The notes beneath the pieces were generated by a model. It worked only from the letters and a program-made list of their open reading frames with translations, was not told the DNA's origin and ran no database searches. From assembly GCA_902542975.1 (NCBI GenBank), contig CACBWM010000001.1, positions 62,001 to 126,000 on the forward strand: a stretch of DNA of 64,000 nt. Reading direction: 5' to 3'. Origin of the DNA: an uncultured Pelagibacteraceae bacterium. GTDB lineage: Bacteria; Pseudomonadota; Alphaproteobacteria; Pelagibacterales; Pelagibacteraceae. The translations under genes were made by a program, and so were the position numbers. Positions 24,145-33,180 of this stretch are shown one piece after another. Every line of letters begins with the position of its first letter. Position 1 is the stretch's first letter.

Positions 24145-26814
24145 ATGAAACCAGGAAACAAAAACTCGTTCAATTCGTTAACTAAAATTTTAGTTAACGG
24201 CAAAAGTTATAATTTTTACTCACTGAAAGAGGCTGAGAAAAATGGTTTAGCAGGTATATCAAAGCTTCCAAAATCATTGAAGGTCTTACTTGAGAATTTG
24301 TTAAGATTTGAAGACGATATAACGGTTAATAAAAAACAAATTGAAGCTATTAAAGATTGGTTAAAATCTAAAAGTTCTAATACAGAAATTGCATATAGGC
24401 CTGCGAGAGTTTTACTTCAAGATTATACTGGAATTCCAGCGGTTGCAGATTTAGCTGCAATGAGAGAGGCTGTAAAAGAAAAAAATAAAGATCCAAGTAC
24501 TATCAATCCATTATCATCAGTTGATTTGGTAATTGATCACTCTGTACAAGTAGATAAATTTGCAAATAAAAATTCATTAAAAGAAAATGTTGATATTGAA
24601 TTTAATCGGAATGCTGAAAGATATTCTTTTCTCAAATGGGGGCAACAAGCATTCAATAATTTTAGAATAGTTCCACCGGGAACTGGAATATGTCATCAAG
24701 TTAATTTGGAATACCTTTCAAAAGTTGTTTGGAATGAAAAATATAAAGGTGAAGAATATATATTTCCAGATACTTTAGTTGGAACAGATAGTCATACAAC
24801 TATGGTAAACGGCCTATCGGTTTTGGGCTGGGGCGTGGGCGGAATTGAAGCTGAAGCTGGAATGTTAGGTCAACCTATTTCGATGTTAATACCTGAAGTT
24901 ATTGGGTTTGAAATGAAATCAAAAATGCCAGAAGGTACAACAGCAACTGATCTTGTTTTAACTGTAGTTAAAATGTTGAGAGACAAAGGAGTTGTGGGAA
25001 AGTTTGTCGAATTCTATGGCGAAGGACTAAAAAATCTGACTTTAGCAGATAGGGCTACCATAGCAAATATGGCACCTGAGTATGGTGCAACTTGTGGTTT
25101 TTTCCCAATAGATGACGAGACTTTAAAATATTTAAAATTCTCAGGAAGAGATGATCAAAATGTTGAAATTGTAAAACAGTATGCTCAAGAACAAGGACTT
25201 TGGGCAAGTTTAGATGTAGAGTTTACAGACACTCTATCTTTAGATATGTCAACTATAGTGCCGACTATTTCAGGACCAAAACGTCCCCAAGATAAAGTTT
25301 TGCTAACTAATGCATCATCAAATTTTAAAAAAGTGTTTTCAGAAGTTACTAAAAAAGAAGAGCCAAATATTTATAATGTTGAAAAAGAAGAATTTAAAAT
25401 AACTGATGGTGATGTTTTAATTGCTGCAATCACTTCTTGCACTAATACCTCTAATCCAAGTGTACTAATTGGAGCAGGTTTGCTTGCAAAAAATGCAATT
25501 GAAAAAGGTTTAATGACTAAGCCCTGGGTGAAAACATCTTTAGCACCTGGATCTCAAGTAGTTACAGATTATTTAGAAAAAGCTGGGCTGAATATTTATT
25601 TAGATAAGTTAGGATTTAATTTAGTTGGTTATGGATGCACTACTTGTATTGGTAATTCAGGTCCATTAGCTGATAACATATCAGACTCCATAAAAAATAA
25701 TAATATTTATGCTGTTTCAGTTTTATCTGGAAACAGAAACTTTGAAGGAAGAATTTCACCTCTAATAAAAGCAAACTATTTAGCATCTCCGCCATTAGTT
25801 GTTGCTTATGCAATAGCAGGAACTATGAGATTTGATTTGTATAAGGATCCGTTAGGTAAAGATAAAGATGGTAAAGATGTTTTTTTAAAAGATATATGGC
25901 CATCTAACAAAGAAATAGAAGAAACATTGAGAAATTCGTTAAATGCAGAGATGTTTATAAAAAGATACTCGAATGTTTCCCAAGGACCAGAACAATGGCA
26001 AAAAATTAAAACAGATGAAACCAATATTTATAATTGGGAAGATAATTCAACATATGTAAAAAAACCTCCATTTTTCGACAATCTTCCTGATAAACCAGAA
26101 GGATTTAAAGAAATTAAGGATGCAAGACCACTATTAATATTAGGTGATAGTATTACCACTGATCATATTTCACCTGCTGGATCAATTCAAAAAGATAGTC
26201 CGACTGGAGAATATTTTATGAAACATCAAATTCTTCCTAAAGACTATAATTCCTATGGAGCAAGAAGAGGCAATCATGAGGTTATGATGAGAGGGACTTT
26301 TGCTAATATAAGAATTAGAAATGAAATGGCTCCTGGTACTGAAGGTGGTTTTACAAAATTGTACCCTGAGGAAAAAGTAATGCCTGTTTATGATGCGGTT
26401 GTTGAATATAAAAAAAGAGGTACAGATTTAGTTGTAATTGGTGGTAAAGAGTATGGAACTGGTTCTTCAAGAGATTGGGCGGCCAAAGGTACTAAACTTT
26501 TAGGTGTAAAAGCTGTTTTTGCAGAAAGTTTTGAGAGAATTCATAGATCAAATCTTATAGGAATGGGTATACTACCATTACAGTTTAAAGATGGAATAAA
26601 TAGAACTAATCTAAAATTAGATGGCTCAGAACTATTTTCTATTATTGACTTAGAAAAAGGTATAGATCCTAGAGATGAAGTTGATGTTGAAATCAAATAT
26701 GTTTCTGGAGATATCAAGAGAATTAAAATGTTAAGTAGAATAGATACCAAGAACGAATTAGAGTATTACAAAAATGGTGGAATTTTACAATATGTACTTA
26801 GGAACATGATTTAA
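24145..26814 (+). CDS. acnA: Aconitate hydratase A
   Basis: An 889-residue TCA-cycle enzyme converting citrate to isocitrate. The [4Fe-4S] ligands are in 'ITSCTNTSNPSV' and 'GYGCTTCIGNSGPL'. The substrate-binding blocks include 'VGTDSHTTMVNGLSVLGWGVGGIEAEAGMLG' and 'SRDWAAKGTKLLGVKAVFAESFERIHRSNL'. I place the start at 24145 ('MKPGNKNSFNSL'), 2 bp after the upstream stop, rather than at 24082, because the longer version would run 61 bp into the exporter gene in another frame and adds residues foreign to the family. The TAA shares a base with the next ATG. Confidence 0.96.
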   Translation: MKPGNKNSFNSLTKILVNGKSYNFYSLKEAEKNGLAGISKLPKSLKVLLENLLRFEDDITVNKKQIEAIKDWLKSKSSNTEIAYRPARVLLQDYTGIPAVADLAAMREAVKEKNKDPSTINPLSSVDLVIDHSVQVDKFANKNSLKENVDIEFNRNAERYSFLKWGQQAFNNFRIVPPGTGICHQVNLEYLSKVVWNEKYKGEEYIFPDTLVGTDSHTTMVNGLSVLGWGVGGIEAEAGMLGQPISMLIPEVIGFEMKSKMPEGTTATDLVLTVVKMLRDKGVVGKFVEFYGEGLKNLTLADRATIANMAPEYGATCGFFPIDDETLKYLKFSGRDDQNVEIVKQYAQEQGLWASLDVEFTDTLSLDMSTIVPTISGPKRPQDKVLLTNASSNFKKVFSEVTKKEEPNIYNVEKEEFKITDGDVLIAAITSCTNTSNPSVLIGAGLLAKNAIEKGLMTKPWVKTSLAPGSQVVTDYLEKAGLNIYLDKLGFNLVGYGCTTCIGNSGPLADNISDSIKNNNIYAVSVLSGNRNFEGRISPLIKANYLASPPLVVAYAIAGTMRFDLYKDPLGKDKDGKDVFLKDIWPSNKEIEETLRNSLNAEMFIKRYSNVSQGPEQWQKIKTDETNIYNWEDNSTYVKKPPFFDNLPDKPEGFKEIKDARPLLILGDSITTDHISPAGSIQKDSPTGEYFMKHQILPKDYNSYGARRGNHEVMMRGTFANIRIRNEMAPGTEGGFTKLYPEEKVMPVYDAVVEYKKRGTDLVVIGGKEYGTGSSRDWAAKGTKLLGVKAVFAESFERIHRSNLIGMGILPLQFKDGINRTNLKLDGSELFSIIDLEKGIDPRDEVDVEIKYVSGDIKRIKMLSRIDTKNELEYYKNGGILQYVLRNMI

Positions 26815-27458
26815 TGGATGAAGATATTGAAATAATAAATACCCAAACACGTAATGAAAAAATTAAAAACTTTTTCATAAATAATAAAAATTCTTTAATT
26901 TCGATATTAGTAATAATTATTTTGGCTTTAATCGGCTACTTTTCTTTTGAAGAATATCAATCTAGCAAAAGAGAAAAATTAGCTGATAAATACGACTTAG
27001 CTGTAATAAGGTATGAAGCAGATAATAAATATAATGTGATCCCAGATCTTAAAGAGGTGATTAATGCTAAAGACAAAACATATTCTCCTCTAGCCTTTTA
27101 TTTTTTGCTAGATAACGATTTGATAAATTCAAAAGATGAAATTAACAATTATTTTGATATTGTAATTAATGATATTGGTTTGGATAAAAAGTTTAAAGAA
27201 CTAACAATCTTTAAAAAAGGCCTATATAATTCAGATTTTTCAGATGAAAATCAATTGTTAGCTATTTTTAATCCTTTAATTAAAGCAGATAGTATATGGA
27301 AACCACACAGTCTTTATATTATGGCAGAATATTATTTATCAAAAAATCAAATGCAAAAATCAAAAGAATTTTTTGAGCAAATAGTTAGTCTTGAAAATAA
27401 TAACTCAAAAATAAAAACCAAAGCTCAAAAAAGGCTAAGATCTAGTTTCAGTGAGTAG
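26814..27458 (+). CDS. YfgM-like membrane-anchored tetratricopeptide protein
   Basis: 214 residues. A cytoplasmic N-terminus of about 30 residues is followed by a membrane helix ('LISILVIIILALIGYFSF', about residues 30-48) and an alpha-helical, TPR-like periplasmic domain ('WKPHSLYIMAEYYLSKNQMQKSKEFFEQIVSLENN'). This is the plan of YfgM, an accessory of the SecYEG translocon and periplasmic chaperone network. The gene directly precedes bamB and overlaps it by 8 bp, as yfgM and bamB are paired in many proteobacteria. It shares one base with acnA. Confidence 0.75.
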   Translation: MDEDIEIINTQTRNEKIKNFFINNKNSLISILVIIILALIGYFSFEEYQSSKREKLADKYDLAVIRYEADNKYNVIPDLKEVINAKDKTYSPLAFYFLLDNDLINSKDEINNYFDIVINDIGLDKKFKELTIFKKGLYNSDFSDENQLLAIFNPLIKADSIWKPHSLYIMAEYYLSKNQMQKSKEFFEQIVSLENNNSKIKTKAQKRLRSSFSE

Positions 27459-28719
27459 GATAGTATTATATTTCGTCTTTTTACTTTTATTATCAAGTTG
27501 TGGTCAAAGTGATAAATCTGTAGAAAATACCAATTCTAAAATTTTATTTGAAGAAATTAAACCAATTCAAAAACAATTAAATCCCAATATACAAATAAAT
27601 CTATCTAAATTTGTTAAAGATAATAGTTTTATAAATAATAATACAAATAATAATGGAAATATTAACTTTGAGCCAACATTTAAAAAAAAGAAAACTTTTA
27701 AATTTTCAAAGATTAAACAGTTTAATTCAATCGATACAGATATTTTATTTATCAAAAATAATGATCTTGTTTATTTTGATAACAAAGGCACAATTTTCAG
27801 AATTAATGAAAATTTTGAAACTTTGTGGAAAGCAAATCATTACTCAAAGAAAGAGAGAAAACTTAATCCGATATTATATTTTAATTATATAGATAATAAA
27901 ATTATTGTTGCTGATACTCTTTCAAATATTTTTTCATTAAATTTAGATAATGGGGAACTAAACTGGAAGAAAGACAGTCTATCTCCATTTAATTCAAATA
28001 TTGCAATAAAAAATGATAAATTTGTCACTGTTGATTTTGATAATGTTATTAGATGTTTCTCAATAGTAGATGGAGATGAATTATGGAATTTTAAAACAGA
28101 AAACACATTCATTAAATCTCAAAAAAAATTATCTGTTATTATTAAAGATGACATTGTTTATTCACTTAATAATTTAGGTGATCTTACGGCATTAAATATT
28201 AATGATGGGAGTTTAGTTTGGCAAACACCTACTCAGAGCAACGAAATATTCTTAAATGCATTTAGTCTAAAAAATTCAGAAATGATTTTAAATAATGAAA
28301 CAATATATTTTTCAAATAATAAAAATGAGTTATTCTCAATTGACACAAGAACTGGCATAGTAAAATGGAAACAAACTGTAAATTCCAGTTTAAAGCCTAC
28401 GATTTCTGAAAATTATATTTTTAATATTTCTGAGGAAGGATATTTATTTGTAATTGATACTGAGACTGGAAATATAATCAGGATCACTGATGTTTTCTCA
28501 ACATTTAAAAAAAGAGAGAAAATTACACCAGTAGGTTTTGTTATTGCTAAAAATAAAATTTATTTGTCTACTGATAATGGACGAATTTTGATTATTAATT
28601 TAACTAATTCTGAAACAGAGAAAGTAATTAAATTTAATAATGAAAAAATATCGAGGCCATTTATTAATAATGCCAATATTTTTTTTATTAAAAATAATGG
28701 AATTATAAAATCAAATTAA
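27451..28719 (+). CDS. bamB: Outer-membrane assembly lipoprotein BamB (PQQ-like beta-propeller)
   Basis: 422 residues. A lipoprotein signal with lipobox 'LLSSCGQ' (Cys near residue 17) and repeated propeller blades with Asp-Gly and Trp motifs ('NLDNGELNWKKDS', 'IVDGDELWNFKTEN', 'NINDGSLVWQTPT', 'DTRTGIVKWKQTV') identify BamB, part of the BAM complex. The start is a GTG inside the yfgM-like gene (8-bp overlap). The N-terminal region before the propeller is asparagine-rich. In E. coli der follows bamB; here a cupin-like gene does. Confidence 0.85.
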   Translation: MSRIVLYFVFLLLLSSCGQSDKSVENTNSKILFEEIKPIQKQLNPNIQINLSKFVKDNSFINNNTNNNGNINFEPTFKKKKTFKFSKIKQFNSIDTDILFIKNNDLVYFDNKGTIFRINENFETLWKANHYSKKERKLNPILYFNYIDNKIIVADTLSNIFSLNLDNGELNWKKDSLSPFNSNIAIKNDKFVTVDFDNVIRCFSIVDGDELWNFKTENTFIKSQKKLSVIIKDDIVYSLNNLGDLTALNINDGSLVWQTPTQSNEIFLNAFSLKNSEMILNNETIYFSNNKNELFSIDTRTGIVKWKQTVNSSLKPTISENYIFNISEEGYLFVIDTETGNIIRITDVFSTFKKREKITPVGFVIAKNKIYLSTDNGRILIINLTNSETEKVIKFNNEKISRPFINNANIFFIKNNGIIKSN

Positions 28720-29150
28720 TGTTATTAAAATTTTTGGAAAAAATTGGAAGAAAAAAAATAGTTTTAGATAGGGGGCCGTCTCACCCAAAATTTAATGAAG
28801 CCAAACCATGGATGAATAGATATTATTTATTATTTAGGAATAGACCAAAGTGGTTCCCATTTAATATATTAATTCATGAAATGTTGGATGATGATCATGG
28901 GGATGGAGTTCATAATCATCTATTCCCTTATATTACAATAATTTTGAGAGATGGTTATTGGGAAACTACTAAAAAAGGCAAGTTCTGGAGAAAACCTGGA
29001 TATATTGGATTTAGATCAGCCAATGCATATCATAGAGTAGACCTTGAGCCAGGAACAAGGCCAATGACAATTTTTATCTCTGGACCTTTTGGATTAAGAA
29101 AAGGACCAAGATCAGAATATGGTATCGATTTTAATTCAAAAAAGAATTAA
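28719..29150 (+). CDS. Cupin-like hypothetical protein
   Basis: 143 residues with a probable RmlC-type cupin barrel. 'HEMLDDDHGDGVHNHLFPYITIILRDGYWETT' has the His-x-His type metal motif, and a second block 'FRSANAYHRVDLEPGTRPMTIFISGPF' has a later His. Typical cupins bind a metal through such histidines; the substrate and role are unknown. It shares one base with bamB upstream and one with zapE downstream, so it belongs to the same string of co-translated genes. No signal peptide, so probably cytosolic. Confidence 0.65.
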   Translation: MLLKFLEKIGRKKIVLDRGPSHPKFNEAKPWMNRYYLLFRNRPKWFPFNILIHEMLDDDHGDGVHNHLFPYITIILRDGYWETTKKGKFWRKPGYIGFRSANAYHRVDLEPGTRPMTIFISGPFGLRKGPRSEYGIDFNSKKN

Positions 29151-30205
29151 TGCAAAAAAGTTTTGTTAAAGATTTTAAACTTTACTGCAAAAAGAAAAAT
29201 TTAGACGTTAATTCGCATCAGATAAAACTCATAAAAGTATTAGAAGAATATTATAAATTAAACTACAAATCATTTATCTCAAAAATTTTATCAAAAAAAA
29301 ATTATAAAAAAGGCTTTTATCTTTATGGAGATGTTGGTGTGGGTAAAACCATGATATTAGATTTTTTTTTCAACTTAGTTGAGGGTAAAAAATTAAAACT
29401 TCACTTCAATGAATTTATGCTTAGCTTTCATGATTTTGTACACCAATCCAAAGATAAAAATGACGAAAATAAAATAAGTAAATTTGTTAAAAAATTAAAA
29501 TCGAAAGTAAAATTAATATATTTTGATGAGTTTCAGGTTACAAATATAGTAGATGCAATGATACTTGGAAAATTATTTGATGAAATATTTAAAGAAGATT
29601 TAAAAATTATTGTAACCTCTAATATAAAAATCGAAAATTTGTATAAAGATGGTTTGCAAAGGGATCAATTCAAACCTTTTATAAAAATAATGCAAAATCA
29701 ATCATTTGAATATCAATTAAATATAGATGATGATTATAGAAAGTCCAAAGGCAATAAAACTCAAAGATATTACTCACCTTTAAATCAAGAAAACAATTTT
29801 AAAATAAACAAATTATTTAGAGTGATGACTAAAGATAAGATTTTAAAAGAAAAGACTTTAAACATCAAAGGGAGAAAATTTATTTTAAAAAATTTTTATG
29901 ATGGTATTGTTCGATTAACTTTTAAAGAAGTATGTGATAAAAATTTAGGATCGGAAGATTATATTAAAATAGTAAAAAATTGTTTTTTTATAGTTATGGA
30001 AAATGTGCCAGCATTTAATGATTTAAATTCGAATCAACAACAAAGATTTATAACTTTTTTAGATATCGTATATGATCAAAATATACCTATGGCCATTAGT
30101 GCAGAACTAAATATTGATAAACTCACATCATCAAAATTATTGGAAAAACCATTTAAGCGAACCATTAGCCGATTATATGAACTAACATCTAAAAAGTATT
30201 TATGA
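29150..30205 (+). CDS. zapE: AFG1-like / ZapE family ATPase
   Basis: A 351-residue P-loop ATPase. Walker A is 'GDVGVGKTM' near residues 60-68 and Walker B 'KLIYFDEFQVTNIVDAMILGKLF' around residue 122. The family's 'FNEFMLSFHDFVH' segment and the C-terminal 'ISAELNIDKL' region are also present. ZapE is a cell-division-associated ATPase that interacts with FtsZ in E. coli; the mitochondrial relative Afg1 acts in protein quality control. It overlaps yjbQ by 4 bp at its stop. Confidence 0.88.
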   Translation: MQKSFVKDFKLYCKKKNLDVNSHQIKLIKVLEEYYKLNYKSFISKILSKKNYKKGFYLYGDVGVGKTMILDFFFNLVEGKKLKLHFNEFMLSFHDFVHQSKDKNDENKISKFVKKLKSKVKLIYFDEFQVTNIVDAMILGKLFDEIFKEDLKIIVTSNIKIENLYKDGLQRDQFKPFIKIMQNQSFEYQLNIDDDYRKSKGNKTQRYYSPLNQENNFKINKLFRVMTKDKILKEKTLNIKGRKFILKNFYDGIVRLTFKEVCDKNLGSEDYIKIVKNCFFIVMENVPAFNDLNSNQQQRFITFLDIVYDQNIPMAISAELNIDKLTSSKLLEKPFKRTISRLYELTSKKYL

Positions 30206-30621
30206 GACAAGAATTTTTTAATCTTGAACTTAAAACAAATGGTCAAAAATTATATGAATTTACAGATCAAACGATAGACTGGATAAATAAAAATAATTTT
30301 AATAATGGTATTTTAAATTTAAGCATACAGCACACTAGTGCATCTTTAATTGTTCAAGAAAATGCTGATCCAGATGTTCAATCAGATTTAATTAATTATT
30401 TTGATAAAATTGCTCCAATGGATAATAAATTATATGTTCATACAATAGAAGGTAAGGACGATATGCCAGCTCATATAAAGTCAGCTTTAACTAACAATCA
30501 AATATCCCTCAGTATAAAAAACAAACAACTTTTGTTAGGAACTTGGCAAGGAATTTACCTTTTTGAACATAGGTTAGCTTCTATGAAAAGGCTTATTATT
30601 CATCATTTTATTGGAGATTAA
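30202..30621 (+). CDS. YjbQ family protein (UPF0047)
   Basis: 139 residues matching the secondary thiamine-phosphate-synthase-like YjbQ fold: 'GILNLSIQHTSASLIVQENADPDVQSDL', then 'HTIEGKDDMPAHIKSALTNNQISLSI' and 'GTWQGIYLFEHR'. The conserved histidines in 'QHTSAS', 'DMPAH' and 'FEHR' are all present. Weak thiamine phosphate synthase activity has been reported for the family; the physiological role is open. It overlaps the zapE stop by 4 bp. Its stop directly abuts the stop of the convergent photolyase gene. Confidence 0.88.
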   Translation: MRQEFFNLELKTNGQKLYEFTDQTIDWINKNNFNNGILNLSIQHTSASLIVQENADPDVQSDLINYFDKIAPMDNKLYVHTIEGKDDMPAHIKSALTNNQISLSIKNKQLLLGTWQGIYLFEHRLASMKRLIIHHFIGD

Positions 30622-32040
30622 TTAATTTTTTAATGTTTGAAATGCTTTTAGAGCTGCGTTTCTAGCTTCTTCATGCATGACTATTGGGTAAGGGTAATCA
30701 GAACCAATTTTAGTTTTTATAGCTTCTTGATATTTAGTTTCCATTTCCCATGGTTTATGAATAAATTTATTTGGAACTCTCTCTAATTCAGGTACCCATT
30801 TTTTTACATACAGACCTTGTTTATCAAATTTTTCACCCTGCAATATAGGATTAAAAATTCTAAAATAAGGGGCTGCATCTGCACCACAGCCAGCAACCCA
30901 TTGCCATTGTGCAACATTGTTTGCTTCGTTAAAATCTAACAAACAATTTCTAAAATGTTTTTCACCCTCTTTCCAATTAATTCTTAAATGTTTTACAAGA
31001 AAAGAACCAACTACCATTCTAATTCTATTATGCATCCAACCTGTTTCATAAAGTTGTCTCATCCCAGCATCAACAATTGGGTATCCAGTCATACCATTTT
31101 TCCAAGCTTTCAAATTTTTTGCATTTTTATCCCATGGAAATTTGTCAAATTCTTTTCTTAAATTACCTTTTAGCATTTCAGGGAAATAATTAATTAAACT
31201 ATGTGAAAATTCTCTCCAGCCTAATTCATTTAGATACTTTTTAACACTAATATTTTTTGATTTATATTTATAACATTTGTCCCAAATATTACTTACGTGT
31301 ATTTGTCCGTTTCTAATGAATGGCGAAAGTTTTGACGAACCATTTATAGCTGGATAATCTCTATCAACTCCATATTTCAACATTCTATTTTCAACAAACT
31401 CATTTAAATATTTTTCGGATTGTTTTTCAGATGGATCCCAATATTTTTCAAATTTTTTATACCAATTTTTCTTTGGTAAAATTTGATCTGGAACATTACT
31501 ATTTTTGAATAATTTTATTTTGCTCTTAGCTCTTTTTACGTTTAATGATTTGCTTGGGATACTATCTAAGTAAATTTGTTCTCCAACTCTCCAAAATGGA
31601 CTATAAACTTTATAAGGGCTTCCATCATCTTTTGTAACATTTTTATATTCATTAAGAACATTTCCTTTAAAGCATTTTGAGAGTATTTTTTTTTTTTCAA
31701 AAATTTTAATGAGCTCATCATCTAACTTTAATTGAGATGGCTCATATATTTTATTCCAAAAAATAGAAATTTTATGTTTGTCTTTGATTTTACTAAAAAA
31801 AGTTATCTCATCAGAAAATACTAAGTCTAATTCAATATTATATTTAATTAATTCATCTTTAAAATTTATTAATGATTTACTTATCCACCATTTTTGTGCT
31901 TCTCTAACATCATCAAAATTTTTCTTGTTATAAATATACAATGCCGTGACAGTATCGTAATTATTTGTTGCATAAGATAACGCAGAATTATTTTTTATTC
32001 TAAAATCGTCTCTTATCCAAACAACAGCTTTTTTTGACAT
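30622..32040 (-). CDS. phrB: Deoxyribodipyrimidine photolyase, class I
   Basis: A 472-residue flavoprotein that repairs UV-induced pyrimidine dimers with blue light. The N-terminal photolyase domain begins 'AVVWIRDDFRIKNNSALS'. The FAD-binding C-terminal domain shows 'ELGWREFSHSLINYFPEM', 'TGYPIVDAGMRQLYETGWMHNRIRMVVGSFLVKHL' and 'NEANNVAQWQWVAGCGADAAPYFRIFNP', which hold the electron-transfer tryptophans and substrate pocket. It is the distal gene of a minus-strand group that also has a PLP enzyme and a glutamine-synthetase-family gene; no functional link to them is evident. Confidence 0.94.
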   Translation of the reverse strand: MSKKAVVWIRDDFRIKNNSALSYATNNYDTVTALYIYNKKNFDDVREAQKWWISKSLINFKDELIKYNIELDLVFSDEITFFSKIKDKHKISIFWNKIYEPSQLKLDDELIKIFEKKKILSKCFKGNVLNEYKNVTKDDGSPYKVYSPFWRVGEQIYLDSIPSKSLNVKRAKSKIKLFKNSNVPDQILPKKNWYKKFEKYWDPSEKQSEKYLNEFVENRMLKYGVDRDYPAINGSSKLSPFIRNGQIHVSNIWDKCYKYKSKNISVKKYLNELGWREFSHSLINYFPEMLKGNLRKEFDKFPWDKNAKNLKAWKNGMTGYPIVDAGMRQLYETGWMHNRIRMVVGSFLVKHLRINWKEGEKHFRNCLLDFNEANNVAQWQWVAGCGADAAPYFRIFNPILQGEKFDKQGLYVKKWVPELERVPNKFIHKPWEMETKYQEAIKTKIGSDYPYPIVMHEEARNAALKAFQTLKN

Positions 32041-32045
32041 ATAAT

Positions 32046-33179
32046 TTACTTTCTGCCTTTAAATAGCAATTGTTTGTAAAGTTTTACATCTGCATTACCT
32101 TCGCATCCAATAACTAAAACATTAGATTTTTCGTTAAGATTTATTAATTTCTTTGTTTTAGGATTATTACAGAGACTAATAAGACTGATAATTCCTGGTG
32201 TAGCACATTCACCACCTATTATTGATCTTTTACTGAGTTTCTTATCTTTAAGCATTGCAACAGTTTTAGGAACTTTTGAGTCATTTACAGTGACACAACA
32301 ATCACTAGCCTTTTTTAATACATGCCAAGGAATGAGAGACATTTCATTGCATGACATACCACCCATTATACTTTCTTTTTTTATTTTAATTTTTTTTAAA
32401 CTTTTGCTTTTTATGCTTTGAAGTACACAATCAGCTCCATCTGGTTCAACTATTATTATTTTAGGAACTCTCTTGAAATATTTTGCAACTCCCGCAACTA
32501 CACCTGCTGCCATGCCACCAACGCCAGCTTGAAGGAATATATGCGTAATATAATGCGTAGTTTGTTTTGAAATTTCTTTAATCATAATTGAATAACCAGC
32601 CATAGTTAACAAAGGAACATAACTATAATTCTTCGTAGATACATCCTGAACAATATTCCAATTATTCTTTTTTGATAATTTTTTACACTCGTTTAATGAA
32701 TTTTCGTAATTACCTTTTACTCGAATTACATCGGCTCCAAATTTTTCAATTTCTTTTACTCTCTCTTCACTTACATATTGACTAACAAAAATTTTACATT
32801 GTAAACCCAATCTTTGAGCACCCCAAGCAACTGATCTACCATGATTTCCAGCTGTTGCAGATGATATTATTATATTTTTTTTCTTTTTAGATATTTTTTC
32901 TACGGCATATGCACCACCTAAAGCTTTAAATGATTTTAAATGAAATCTTTTCGACTCATCTTTGTAAAAAATATTATTAAGTTTTAAATTTTTGTTTAGT
33001 TTCTCTAATTTTAATAATGGTGTTTTTTTATAATATTTCCACTTAGATATAGAATTAAAAGCATCAGTGATTATTTTTGACGAAATAATATTTAAAATAT
33101 AATTTCTATTAAAACTATAATTTTTATTAGATAAAAATTTTGTATATTTCCATTTTCTATAACTATCAAAGCTTTTCAC
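32046..33179 (-). CDS. PLP-dependent lyase, diaminopropionate ammonia-lyase / threonine dehydratase-like
   Basis: A 377-residue fold-type II PLP enzyme. The cofactor lysine is in 'RFHLKSFKALGGAYAVEK' near residue 85, a phosphate-binding context 'SSATAGNHGRSVAWGAQRLG' follows, and 'LQAGVGGMAAGVVAGVAKYFKR' and 'GGECATPGI' come later. The 'SFKALGGAYA' motif and the internal spacing resemble diaminopropionate ammonia-lyase (DpaL/YgeX) more than threonine dehydratase. It would eliminate ammonia from an amino acid to give a 2-oxoacid. It lies 1 bp after a glutamine-synthetase-family gene and near an ammonium transporter, so nitrogen release from an amino acid is a fitting but unproven role. Confidence 0.78.
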   Translation of the reverse strand: MKSFDSYRKWKYTKFLSNKNYSFNRNYILNIISSKIITDAFNSISKWKYYKKTPLLKLEKLNKNLKLNNIFYKDESKRFHLKSFKALGGAYAVEKISKKKKNIIISSATAGNHGRSVAWGAQRLGLQCKIFVSQYVSEERVKEIEKFGADVIRVKGNYENSLNECKKLSKKNNWNIVQDVSTKNYSYVPLLTMAGYSIMIKEISKQTTHYITHIFLQAGVGGMAAGVVAGVAKYFKRVPKIIIVEPDGADCVLQSIKSKSLKKIKIKKESIMGGMSCNEMSLIPWHVLKKASDCCVTVNDSKVPKTVAMLKDKKLSKRSIIGGECATPGIISLISLCNNPKTKKLINLNEKSNVLVIGCEGNADVKLYKQLLFKGRK

Positions 33180-33180
33180 T